Below, piece by piece: positions 25,155 through 33,476 of a stretch of DNA of 64,000 nucleotides. The notes under the pieces are model-generated. The model saw only the letters and a program-made list of their open reading frames with translations, was not told the origin of the DNA and ran no database searches. How positions within the stretch are numbered: position 1 is the stretch's first letter; every line of letters starts with the position of its first letter. The DNA is from Fumia sp045615345 (GTDB taxonomy: Bacteria > Bacillota > Clostridia > Oscillospirales > Ruminococcaceae). A program made the translations under genes and the position numbers. Location: contig JAZLER010000013.1 in assembly GCA_045615345.1 (NCBI GenBank), forward strand, positions 1 to 64,000. Direction: 5' to 3'.

Positions 25155-25837
25155 CGTCTTCTGTTCCTGTTACTTAACGCCACAAGCCTTAAAAGCTGTG
25201 CAAGAGATGTGATAAGGGCTGCAAGATATGTCATAGCCGCCGCAGTCAGAACTCTTCTTGCACCTTTTAACTCATCGTCATTTAAAATACAGTCGTCTTC
25301 CAGAGTACTCATTGCCCTGCGGCTTGCGTTGAACTCAACAGGCAATGTAACAAGCTGAAACGCAACAACAGCACAAAACAAAAGAATACCAATATCAGTA
25401 AGCATCGGAAAACCGAGCACAAGCCCTAAGAAAAACAAAGGCCACGAAAGTGATGAACCCAAGTTTGTAATCGGTATGATAGCCCCTCTCACCTTCATCG
25501 GGAAATAACCCGTGCTGTGCTGAATTGCGTGACCCACCTCGTGCGCCGCAACCCCCAAAGCTCCCACGGATGTGGAGTTATAAGTGCTGTCCGACAGCCT
25601 TACTACATTGCTTCTCGGGTCAAAATGGTCGCTTAAAGTTCCGCTCACACGCTCGATGCTCACATTGGTAAGTCCGTTTGCATCGAGTATTTTACGGGCA
25701 ACCTGAGCACCTGTGTAACCTCTTCTGTTCAGCACCGAATTGTACTTATTGAAAGTGGAAGTCACCCTTGACTGAGCAATAAGCGATATAATCATCGCAG
25801 GAACAATGAAAATCAGATAATAGACATCAAAATACAT
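25151..25837 (-). CDS. YugP-like membrane zinc metallopeptidase
   Basis: A 228-residue membrane protein. An N-terminal helix is followed by AAHEVGHAIQH near residue 98, an HExxH zinc site, then three more hydrophobic segments (about 120-165, 205-222). This fits the neutral zinc metallopeptidase family of YugP. Its place between fmt and rsmB is conserved in Clostridia. Substrates are unknown; a role in membrane protein quality control is plausible. Confidence 0.92.
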   Translation of the reverse strand: MYFDVYYLIFIVPAMIISLIAQSRVTSTFNKYNSVLNRRGYTGAQVARKILDANGLTNVSIERVSGTLSDHFDPRSNVVRLSDSTYNSTSVGALGVAAHEVGHAIQHSTGYFPMKVRGAIIPITNLGSSLSWPLFFLGLVLGFPMLTDIGILLFCAVVAFQLVTLPVEFNASRRAMSTLEDDCILNDDELKGARRVLTAAAMTYLAALITSLAQLLRLVALSNRNRRR

Positions 25838-25838
25838 A

Positions 25839-26759
25839 CTACTCTCCTAAAATTTCACCTTTTTTAATGCTTTTTCCTCTTAAGAAATCTTCACTTGACA
25901 TTTTTTTAGAGCCTTCATACTGTACTATAACGGCCCTTATTGCCTTGTCACCGCAAGCGATAACAAAATGTTTATCGTCCAAAACTTCCCCGGGGTTACC
26001 TTTTTGGTCAACAATTTCGCTATTATAGATTTTAAGGCGTTTGCCCTCGTAGAAAGTATGAGCGCAAGGCCAGGAAGAAAGTCCCCTGATAAGATTATGG
26101 ACTTCTTTTGCAGACTTATTAAAATCAATCAAAGAAAGTTCTTTTGTAAGCATAGGAGCATAGTTTGAAAGGGCATCATCCTGTTTTTCGGGAGTGATTT
26201 CACCTTTTTCAAGCTTTCTTACTGTCGAAACAATAAGCTCAGCGCCTAAAATGGAAAGTCTGTCGTGAAGCTCATCGGCAGTTTCGTTTTCACCGATTGT
26301 CAGCGCTTTTTTCTCGAGCATATCGCCCGTATCAAGCCCCTCTGCCATATACATTGTAGTAACGCCTGTTTCTTTTTCGCCGTTTAAAATGCTCCACTGA
26401 ATGGGTCCTGCCCCTCTGTATTTCGGAAGCAGTGATGCGTGTACATTTACACATCCGAGTTTTGGAATATCAAGAATACTTTTCGGCAAAATTTTACCAT
26501 AAGCCACAACAACCGCCAAATCAGGCTCAAAGGATTTGATAACCTCAAAAGCCTCACCATCTTTTAAAGTTGTGGGCTGAAAAACGGGTAAATTATACTG
26601 TAAAGCTAATTCCTTTACAGGCGGCGGAGTAAGCTTATATCCCCTGCCTTTAGGCTTGTCGGGCTGAGTAAACACAGCCTTTATATTATGTCCGTCTTTT
26701 ATAAGTGCCTCAAGACAAGGCACTGCAAATTCGGGGGTTCCCATAAATACAATATTCAT
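25839..26759 (-). CDS. fmt: Methionyl-tRNA formyltransferase
   Basis: A 306-residue enzyme that formylates initiator Met-tRNA. MGTPEFAVPCL at the start, HASLLPKYRGAGPIQW near residue 108 (catalytic His and Asn region), TTMYMAEGLDTGDML near 135, and a C-terminal OB-like tRNA-binding domain. Next to def, the enzyme that later removes the formyl group. Confidence 0.97.
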   Translation of the reverse strand: MNIVFMGTPEFAVPCLEALIKDGHNIKAVFTQPDKPKGRGYKLTPPPVKELALQYNLPVFQPTTLKDGEAFEVIKSFEPDLAVVVAYGKILPKSILDIPKLGCVNVHASLLPKYRGAGPIQWSILNGEKETGVTTMYMAEGLDTGDMLEKKALTIGENETADELHDRLSILGAELIVSTVRKLEKGEITPEKQDDALSNYAPMLTKELSLIDFNKSAKEVHNLIRGLSSWPCAHTFYEGKRLKIYNSEIVDQKGNPGEVLDDKHFVIACGDKAIRAVIVQYEGSKKMSSEDFLRGKSIKKGEILGE

Positions 26760-26763
26760 AAGA

Positions 26764-27255
26764 TTACCTTTCTTTAACTCTTACTTTTACTTTTTTTCTT
26801 TCGGATTTTACCACTTCGCTTTTAGCTTTATCCTTAAAGATAATACCGTCAAGATGGTCAATCTCGTGGCAGAACGCCCTTGCTAAAAGTTCTGTACCCT
26901 TTTTAGTATATTCCTTGCCGTTTCTGTCGTATGCACGGACTGTAACTTCCATAGGTCTTTCAACCAATGCGTACTCATCGGGACAGGAAAGGCAACCCTC
27001 CGAATCCTCCTGAGTACCCGAAGTTTCAATAATTTCGGGGTTTATAAGCTCAATAATGCCGTCACCGACATCAATCACAACCACTCTTTTTAAAATTCCG
27101 ACCTGAACTGCGGCAAGCCCTACGCCGTTGTATTTATACATAGTTTCTGCCATATCGTCAAGCAAATCCCAAAGCTTTTTGTCAAAATTTTCGACAACCC
27201 TCGATTTCTTTCTCAGGGTTTCATCGCCTTCTGTTATAACCTTTCTGAGTGCCAT
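26764..27255 (-). CDS. def: Peptide deformylase
   Basis: A 163-residue iron/zinc hydrolase that removes N-formyl groups from new proteins. Three canonical motifs: GVGLAAVQVG near residue 44, EGCLSCPDE near 86 and HEIDHLDG near 130. The C-terminal tail KSEVVKSERKKVKVRVKER is highly basic, which may help ribosome binding. Confidence 0.97.
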   Translation of the reverse strand: MALRKVITEGDETLRKKSRVVENFDKKLWDLLDDMAETMYKYNGVGLAAVQVGILKRVVVIDVGDGIIELINPEIIETSGTQEDSEGCLSCPDEYALVERPMEVTVRAYDRNGKEYTKKGTELLARAFCHEIDHLDGIIFKDKAKSEVVKSERKKVKVRVKER

Positions 27256-27271
27256 ATTCTTCCTCCTAACA

Positions 27272-29698
27272 TCAGGTTATATCGCCGTTAACATCAATGG
27301 TAACGGTGTTATTCTTTAAAATATGTTTATTTGAAGCTACTTTAACCGCAGTTCTTATAATGTCCCTGAATTTCTTTGTGTTTTTACACTTTAAGATAAT
27401 CCTGTAACGGTATTTACCGTGAAGCCTGTAAATCCCTGCAGGGGTAGCATTGAAAAGCACCACAGGCAGCTTCTCTTTATTTTCAAGTACAAGTGATTTT
27501 AAAATCTTATAAAACTCTTTAGCTGTAGTTTTCACTTTCTCTTCATCAGTTCCCGAAAAACCGATAGCCATAATATCGCAAAATGGCGGCTGAAGTGAAA
27601 GTTTCCGCATATTTATTTCTTCGTTATAAAATGCCTCATAGTCCTGATTTGAAGCGCTTACTATAACGGGATGTTCGGGAGAAACCGTCTGGATATAGGC
27701 AGTTCCCTTCTTCTCGTAACGACCGCTTCTTCCCACAACCTGGGTAATCAGCGAGAATGTCTTTTCACCGCTTCTGTAATCGTTTGAATAAAGATACTGG
27801 TCGGCATTGAGAACACCCACTAAGGTCACATCCGGGAAATTAAGTCCTTTTGCAACCATCTGGGTTCCTATCATTATATCGTACTCACCGCGCTCAAACT
27901 CTGAAAACTTCTCCTCATACGCATACCTTGAATAGGTGGTATCAGTGTCCATTCTTAAAATTTTAGCATCGGGAATGCGTTCTTTGATTACATCTTCAAT
28001 TTTCTGTGTTCCCGACCCCATAAGCTTTATATGCTTTGAACCGCATGAACACGATGAAGAAAACTTCTGCGAATGACCGCAGTAATGGCACATAAAGTAC
28101 CCGTTTGCCTTGTGGTAAGTAAGGGCGATACTGCAGTTGGGACACTGCAAAACTTCTCCGCAGTCAATACAAACCCCGAAAGAAGAATATCCACGCCTGT
28201 TGATTAAAACAATCGATTGCTCACCCTTCTGATAATTTTTTAAAAGTGCTTCCGAAAGGTCATCACTCAAAGGCGAAAAATTGTAGTTTTGCTCTTCTTT
28301 TTTCATATCCGAAACAATAACTTCGGGAAGAGAAGCTTTGCCAAAACGCTCGTCTAAAGTAAAGAGCGAATACCTGCCCGTTTTTGCATAATAATAGCTC
28401 TCAAGGCTTGGAGTTGCTGAAGCCATAAGGAGTAAAGCGTTATGCTTTACACACCTGAATTTGGCAATATCCCTCGCGTGGTAGCGTGGTGTCATATCGG
28501 ATTTATAGGAATGTTCTCCCTCTTCGTCCATTATGATAAGCCCAAGCTTCTCAGTCGGTGCAAAAACACTGCTTCTCGTACCGATTACAATTTTCGCATC
28601 GCCTTTTTTTATGCGCTTATATTCATCAAGCTTTTCGCCCATCGAAAGCCCCGAATGAATTACAGCAACATCGTTGCCGAAATAACTTCTGAACTTCTTT
28701 AGCATCTGCGGAGTAAGGGAAATCTCAGGAACAAGCATAATAACCTGTTTACCATCGGACAAAACCTTTCTTATAAGCTCGATAAAAACCTGAGTCTTAC
28801 CCGAACCAGTAACCCCGAAAAGGAGTGCCGCTTTAGCGGTATCCTCCTTATAGAGATTAAAAAGTCCTTCAAAAACCTTCTGCTGGCTCTGAGAAAGGGA
28901 AAATTCTTCAGCACTGCCTGTATCTTCAGCGGTCAGCGGAGTTCTTAAAACCTCGCGGTAAAAATACTCTGTAACCCCTTTTTTGCAAAGTGTACTGATT
29001 ACATTTGAGGTAACCCCTGCGTGGTAGCAGACCTCTTTTTCAGCGGCAGCCCCCACCATCAACAGAAGATTCACAACCTCCTGTTGCTTTGCAGTGAGCT
29101 TCATTTCCAGAGAATCTGCGCACAGGCGCACCATCTTCTGGCTTTTGTCCCCCACTCGCCTTGTGAGAATGTTTTCTTCTTTTAAAAAGCCCTTTTCTGC
29201 GAGCGTTTTTGCAAGTTTTCGGTTACGGCTTCCATCTTTACCGCAGAAAATAACTTCAGCACCCGATGGGTCTGTAACCTCTTTAAGACTTTTTATAAGT
29301 GAAACTTCATCTTCACTTAAAGTTTCATCCGCATCCTTTATGACGAGATACTGAGCCTTTGCAGAATAGGAAAGCCCCAAAGGCAAAATGCATTTTACGG
29401 CATCGTAATAACTGCAGAAAGCATTATCCGCCATAAAATATACAAGTTCAAACCCCTCTTCATTCAGGACGGGTTCATCATCGAGCAACGCTCTGATACT
29501 TTTAAGTTTCATAGCGGGTTTGTTATGGTGGACATTAAACACCATTCCCTGGACAAGCTTGTCAGCCCGTCCGTAAGGGACTAAAACCCTCATACCTTTT
29601 TTCAGAGTTTCTGTAAACTCCTCAGGTACATGGTAAGAAAAGAGAGTATCGAAGCTGAAAAGGGCGGACTCCACCGCAACTTCAGCAATATATTCCAC
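27272..29698 (-). CDS. priA: Primosomal replication-restart helicase
   Basis: An 808-residue helicase that reloads the replisome at stalled forks. A 3'BD-like N-terminal domain (1-110) is followed by a winged helix, then the helicase core: GVTGSGKTQVF near 297, IMDEEGEHSYKSD near 390, QVVGRSGRYEKKG near 640. Zinc-binding cysteines appear as CIDCGEVLQCPNC, CHYCG and CSCGS between 515 and 555. Length and order are normal. Confidence 0.97.
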   Translation of the reverse strand: MEYIAEVAVESALFSFDTLFSYHVPEEFTETLKKGMRVLVPYGRADKLVQGMVFNVHHNKPAMKLKSIRALLDDEPVLNEEGFELVYFMADNAFCSYYDAVKCILPLGLSYSAKAQYLVIKDADETLSEDEVSLIKSLKEVTDPSGAEVIFCGKDGSRNRKLAKTLAEKGFLKEENILTRRVGDKSQKMVRLCADSLEMKLTAKQQEVVNLLLMVGAAAEKEVCYHAGVTSNVISTLCKKGVTEYFYREVLRTPLTAEDTGSAEEFSLSQSQQKVFEGLFNLYKEDTAKAALLFGVTGSGKTQVFIELIRKVLSDGKQVIMLVPEISLTPQMLKKFRSYFGNDVAVIHSGLSMGEKLDEYKRIKKGDAKIVIGTRSSVFAPTEKLGLIIMDEEGEHSYKSDMTPRYHARDIAKFRCVKHNALLLMASATPSLESYYYAKTGRYSLFTLDERFGKASLPEVIVSDMKKEEQNYNFSPLSDDLSEALLKNYQKGEQSIVLINRRGYSSFGVCIDCGEVLQCPNCSIALTYHKANGYFMCHYCGHSQKFSSSCSCGSKHIKLMGSGTQKIEDVIKERIPDAKILRMDTDTTYSRYAYEEKFSEFERGEYDIMIGTQMVAKGLNFPDVTLVGVLNADQYLYSNDYRSGEKTFSLITQVVGRSGRYEKKGTAYIQTVSPEHPVIVSASNQDYEAFYNEEINMRKLSLQPPFCDIMAIGFSGTDEEKVKTTAKEFYKILKSLVLENKEKLPVVLFNATPAGIYRLHGKYRYRIILKCKNTKKFRDIIRTAVKVASNKHILKNNTVTIDVNGDIT

Positions 29699-29730
29699 CC
29701 TGACTCCCCCCTTTTCTTTAAAAAGATTAA

Positions 29731-29991
29731 TTATTCGTCATCAAACTCAACAGCATCCGCCTGACTGATCTGGCGGTCGTAAATTACGCCGATATCTTCG
29801 CTTTCAATAAGTTTATATTTGCCTTTTGCAAAATCATCAACAGCTAATTTTACGGGTTTTTCGATAAGGATATCACCGTTTTCATCAGCATTCTGTGCGA
29901 TTTCGCGAGCGCGTTTTGCAACGCCTACAACCAAAGAATAATAACTTTGGCCTGGTTTTAAAAGTTCCGGAACGGAAGGTCTATGCATCAT
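29731..29991 (-). CDS. rpoZ: RNA polymerase omega subunit
   Basis: An 86-residue subunit aiding assembly of RNA polymerase. MHRPSVPELLKPGQSYYSL and VVGVAKRAREIAQNADENG are typical. It overlaps the gmk stop by 11 bases. An ATG also occurs one codon later. The coaBC gene that often follows rpoZ is absent. Confidence 0.95.
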   Translation of the reverse strand: MMHRPSVPELLKPGQSYYSLVVGVAKRAREIAQNADENGDILIEKPVKLAVDDFAKGKYKLIESEDIGVIYDRQISQADAVEFDDE

Positions 29992-30586
29992 AATTAAGCA
30001 CCTCTTTGATAATTTCTTTATTTGTTTTAAATTGCTGTGAGGAAATTACGGCATCAAGATTTGCCGCAGCCTCCTTAACAACATCGTTAACTATAAGATA
30101 ATCGTATTTCTCTGCCATTCTTAACTCTTCAATAGCCTTGTCAAGTCTTTTACGGACAGTTTTTTCATCCTCAGTTCCTCTGCCATTAAGACGATTTTCA
30201 AGCTCTTTAAGACTTGGCGGCAGGATAAACACCAAAACTGCTTCGGGACAACGCTCTTTAACCTTCATTGCCCCCTGTACCTCGATTTCAAGAATAACAT
30301 TTATCCCCGCATCGAGTTTTTCGTACACCTTATCTTTCGGCGTACCATAATAGTTATCGCAATAGGAAGCGTATTCAAGCATACCGTCATTTGCGATTTT
30401 CTCTTCAAACTCCTCTTTGGTGAGATAGTAATAATTAACACCATCCACTTCACCGGGACGAGGAGCGCGTGTAGTGGCAGAAACCGACAAAAAAGCATCA
30501 TTTCTGCCGTTCATATATTCACCGAGCACTGTCCCCTTGCCACAACCCGAAGGTCCTGAAAGGACGATAAGTGTTCCTCTATTCAT
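29981..30586 (-). CDS. gmk: Guanylate kinase
   Basis: A 201-residue enzyme converting GMP to GDP. VLSGPSGCGKGTVLGEY is the P loop, with the GMP-binding segment SATTRAPRPGEVDGVNYYY and the lid region NRLNGRGTEDEKTVRKRL. The ATG at 30586 has AGGAG seven bases upstream, within the end of remA, so it overlaps remA by eight bases. Possible earlier ATGs are too close to the ribosome site. Confidence 0.96.
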   Translation of the reverse strand: MNRGTLIVLSGPSGCGKGTVLGEYMNGRNDAFLSVSATTRAPRPGEVDGVNYYYLTKEEFEEKIANDGMLEYASYCDNYYGTPKDKVYEKLDAGINVILEIEVQGAMKVKERCPEAVLVFILPPSLKELENRLNGRGTEDEKTVRKRLDKAIEELRMAEKYDYLIVNDVVKEAAANLDAVISSQQFKTNKEIIKEVLNYDA

Positions 30587-30836
30587 CGTCATTCTCCTCT
30601 TCATCATCAATGAATCGGTTGGCAACGGTTTCAGGCTGAATGGAAGAAAGAACGATGTGACCGCTGTCCATTATAATAACAGCACGGGTTCTTCTGCCAT
30701 AAGTGGCATCAATAAGAAGACCGCCATCTCTTGCTTCCTGAATGATACGCTTGATGGGTGCCGACTCAGGGCTTACAATCGTAATAATACGATTTGCAGA
30801 AACCATATTACCGTATCCGATGTTTATAAGCTTCAT
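30579..30836 (-). CDS. remA: RemA/DUF370 regulator
   Basis: An 85-residue DNA-binding protein that in Bacillus activates biofilm matrix genes. MKLINIGYGNMVSANRIIT, then DATYGRRTRAVIIMDSGH, is the family signature. The acidic tail DDEEENDDE overlaps the gmk start. Between yicC and gmk, the standard position. Confidence 0.95.
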   Translation of the reverse strand: MKLINIGYGNMVSANRIITIVSPESAPIKRIIQEARDGGLLIDATYGRRTRAVIIMDSGHIVLSSIQPETVANRFIDDEEENDDE

Positions 30837-30848
30837 TTTTTCATCCCC

Positions 30849-31727
30849 TTACTCTATGTTCTGAATCTGTTCTCGGATTTTTTCGATTTCAGATTTCATA
30901 TCAACAACAGTTCTCGCAATAGTAACATCCTGACATTTAGAACCGATGGTGTTCACTTCCCTGTTCATCTCCTGAACTAAGAAATCAAGCTTTCTTCCGA
31001 CAGGCTCATCAACCTCAAGCAAATCACAAAGCTGATTCAAATGACTGTTAAGACGGACTGTTTCTTCATCAACTGCAACCCTGTCGGCAAAAACGCCTGC
31101 CTCGGTCACAAGCCTTGACTCATCGATATTTTTATCACAAAGAAGCTCTTTAATCTTTGCATAAAGTCTTTCATAGTACTCGTTTTTAAGCATCGGAGCA
31201 CGACTTTCAATACTTTTAAGCATCTCAGCAATGTATGCTCTTCTTGTAAGAACATCTTCTTTGAGCTTTTCGCCTTCTTTTTCCTTCATTGAAACAAAGG
31301 ACTCTATCGCCATATCGGCAACACAGGAAACCGCTTCCCAGACTTCGTCCTCGTCAACTTCCATTCTCTTTAAAGTAAAGATATCGGAAAACCTTAATAA
31401 ATCGGTAAGTGCAATGTTGTCTTCAAGTCCGAGTCCGGGGGCTGCATCCCTTAATGCCTTGACATAACCCGATGCAACGGAGTTATTTACCTCAACATTG
31501 ATTTCGCGCTCACCCACGCTGTAAATCGAAAGGTAAACTTCAACCTTACCTCTTGAAACAGACTCCTGAATTTTTGATTTCAGCTTATCTTCTAAGAACA
31601 AAAAAGCCTTCGGAAGCTTTGCAGACCACTCAAAATATCTGTGATTAACCGATTTTATTTCCACGGAAATATCCCATTTATCAGTCACAGCCTGACCTCT
31701 GCCGTAACCTGTCATACTTCTGAGCAT
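30849..31727 (-). CDS. yicC: YicC-family endoribonuclease-like protein
   Basis: A 292-residue protein beginning MLRSMTGYGRGQ, the family's normal start; an ATG six codons upstream (31745) is also possible. The N-terminal domain contains SVEIKSVNHRYFEWS and the C-terminal DUF1732 part has GRKLDFLVQEMNREVNTIGSK. Members have been linked to RNA degradation. First gene of the remA-gmk-rpoZ group. Confidence 0.94.
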   Translation of the reverse strand: MLRSMTGYGRGQAVTDKWDISVEIKSVNHRYFEWSAKLPKAFLFLEDKLKSKIQESVSRGKVEVYLSIYSVGEREINVEVNNSVASGYVKALRDAAPGLGLEDNIALTDLLRFSDIFTLKRMEVDEDEVWEAVSCVADMAIESFVSMKEKEGEKLKEDVLTRRAYIAEMLKSIESRAPMLKNEYYERLYAKIKELLCDKNIDESRLVTEAGVFADRVAVDEETVRLNSHLNQLCDLLEVDEPVGRKLDFLVQEMNREVNTIGSKCQDVTIARTVVDMKSEIEKIREQIQNIE

Positions 31728-31844
31728 ATCCCACACGCCTTTCATATATTTTTCTTCTATTTTAACAGATATCTTCTCAAAAAAACCATTTTGTTTACTT
31801 TTTATTCATAAAGTTAATATTTTTTTTACTTTTTAATTTTTCTC

Positions 31845-31873
31845 TTTACAAATAAAAAAATATATGTTATTAT
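31845..31873 (+). promoter_or_regulatory. Sigma-A promoter of the permease gene
   Basis: TTTACA (31845-31850), 17-bp spacer, TATTAT (31868-31873), giving a leader of about 145 bases before the permease ATG. Confidence 0.85.
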
Positions 31874-31892
31874 CGTAATAGAAAACATCTTT

Positions 31893-31972
31893 AACAAGCG
31901 GTACCGTGATGCCGACAAGATGACTATAGGATTGTTCTGTCTTGTCGTACATCTGCGGCAGGATATTTTTTT
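31893..31972 (+). promoter_or_regulatory. Structured 5' leader with attenuator-like hairpin
   Basis: The permease leader contains a small self-complementary cggtaccg, then a long-range stem gacaaga (31914-31920) with tcttgtc (31940-31946), extended by tgcc/ggca, and a run of eight T at 31966-31973. The layout resembles transcription attenuation. It fits neither the purine riboswitch nor the PyrR-binding consensus that I know. Ligand unknown. Confidence 0.55.
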
Positions 31973-32026
31973 TGGAATTATGGCTTTACGCCTTATTCAG
32001 AATAAACAAATTGGGAGGAAACTCAA

Positions 32027-33397
32027 ATGAAAATGATCTATGGGGTTAAGGACAAACCCAAATTCGGACAGCTTATTGTTTTTGCTATCCAGCAGCTCTT
32101 GGCAATTATGGCAGCAACCTTGGTAGTTCCCGTAATTATCGGTAACGGTATGCAGCCTACTGCAGCACTTTTCGGTGCAGGTGTGGGAACACTCGTGTAT
32201 GTTCTCTTCACTAAAGCAAAATCCCCCGTTTTCCTTGGTTCTTCATTCGCATTCTTAGGCTCTATGGCAGCAGCTTTTGCAGGTGCTTCCTCTGTGGCAT
32301 TGGGCTACTTAGGCCTCATCATCGGTGCTGCGCTCGCAGGTCTTGTTTATGTAGTTATCGCTATCCTTGTTAAGGTAGCAGGCGTTAACTGGCTCAACAA
32401 ACTTATGCCCCCCGTTGTTATCGGTCCTACAGTTACAATCATCGGTCTTTCCCTCGCAGGTAACGCTATTGGTGACTTGCAGAAAGGCGGCGTGGCTAAT
32501 GCTGAAGGTGCTTCTGTTGCTAATCCTCTTATTTGCATCCTTATCGGTATCATCACTCTGATTGTTGTAACACTCAGTTCTACATACGGCAAAAAATTTG
32601 CTAAACTTATCCCCTTTATCATTGGTATCCTCGCAGGTTACGCAGTAGCAGCAATCTTTACAGTAATCGGCAACGCTTGCGGCATTGACGCTCTTAAAGT
32701 TATCAACTTCGATTACTTCACAGCTTTGTTTGCTGACGGTGTTACATTAAAATCCTTCCTTGCATTCCCCGAATTCACATTCCTTACAGCATATGGTGCT
32801 TTCGGTGAAGTTACAGGCGCTTACATCGGTACAATCGCTGCAGCTTACATTCCCGTTGCATTCGTTGTATTTGCTGAACATGTTGCTGACCACAAAAACA
32901 TCTCTTCCATCATCGAAAAAGACCTCCTCGAAGAACCCGGTCTTTCCAGAACACTTCTCGGTGACGGTGTAGGTTCTATGGTAGGTGCTGTATTCGGCGG
33001 ATGCCCCAACACAACTTACGGTGAATCCGTTGCTTGTGTAGCTATCACAAGAAACGCTTCTGTTTACACAATCATCACTGCTGCAATCGGTGCAATCCTT
33101 ATCTCCTTCTTCACTCCTTTTGTAGCATTTGTAAACTCCATCCCCGCTTGCGTAATGGGTGGCGTGTGCGTTGCACTTTACGGCTTCATCGCAGTTTCCG
33201 GTCTTAAGATGATCCAGGCTGTTGACCTTGGTAAAAACCGCAACCTCTTCGTTGTATCTTCTATCCTTATCGCAGGTATCGGTGGTCTTTCCCTCACATT
33301 CGGTGGCGCTAGCTTCTCTATCACAATCACATCTATCGCTACTGCTTTGATTCTCGGTATTATTGTTAATACCATCCTTTCAGGTGAAAAAGAATAA
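32027..33397 (+). CDS. uraA: Uracil/xanthine permease (NCS2 family)
   Basis: A 456-residue transporter with about 14 transmembrane helices. FAIQQLLAIMAATLVVPVI near residue 22, then FLGSSFAFLGSM, VFAEHVADHKN (helix 8 Glu) near 285 and GGCPNTTYGESVA near 330 (helix 10 Glu) are the NCS2 substrate-site segments. TTYGE resembles uracil permeases more than xanthine permeases. GGGAGG ribosome site. Its leader carries an attenuator-like structure, so it is probably regulated by pyrimidine or purine supply. Convergent with the cobalamin-related gene. Confidence 0.93.
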   Translation: MKMIYGVKDKPKFGQLIVFAIQQLLAIMAATLVVPVIIGNGMQPTAALFGAGVGTLVYVLFTKAKSPVFLGSSFAFLGSMAAAFAGASSVALGYLGLIIGAALAGLVYVVIAILVKVAGVNWLNKLMPPVVIGPTVTIIGLSLAGNAIGDLQKGGVANAEGASVANPLICILIGIITLIVVTLSSTYGKKFAKLIPFIIGILAGYAVAAIFTVIGNACGIDALKVINFDYFTALFADGVTLKSFLAFPEFTFLTAYGAFGEVTGAYIGTIAAAYIPVAFVVFAEHVADHKNISSIIEKDLLEEPGLSRTLLGDGVGSMVGAVFGGCPNTTYGESVACVAITRNASVYTIITAAIGAILISFFTPFVAFVNSIPACVMGGVCVALYGFIAVSGLKMIQAVDLGKNRNLFVVSSILIAGIGGLSLTFGGASFSITITSIATALILGIIVNTILSGEKE

Positions 33398-33410
33398 TAA
33401 TTTACAAACC

Positions 33411-33446
33411 AAAACGCCGATGGGATTTTCCCATCGGCGTTTTTTA
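33411..33446 (+). terminator. Strong convergent terminator
   Basis: Hairpin aaaacgccgatggga/tcccatcggcgtttt followed by more T. Separates the permease from the oppositely oriented 33477-35618 gene. Confidence 0.95.
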
Positions 33447-33476
33447 TTTAACCCATTCTCCGTCTGAGTTTACTTT

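Noticed and set aside
31880..32026. Purine riboswitch or PyrR site before the permease
   Set aside because: The conserved three-way-junction loops of the purine class and the PyrR loop consensus cannot be found.
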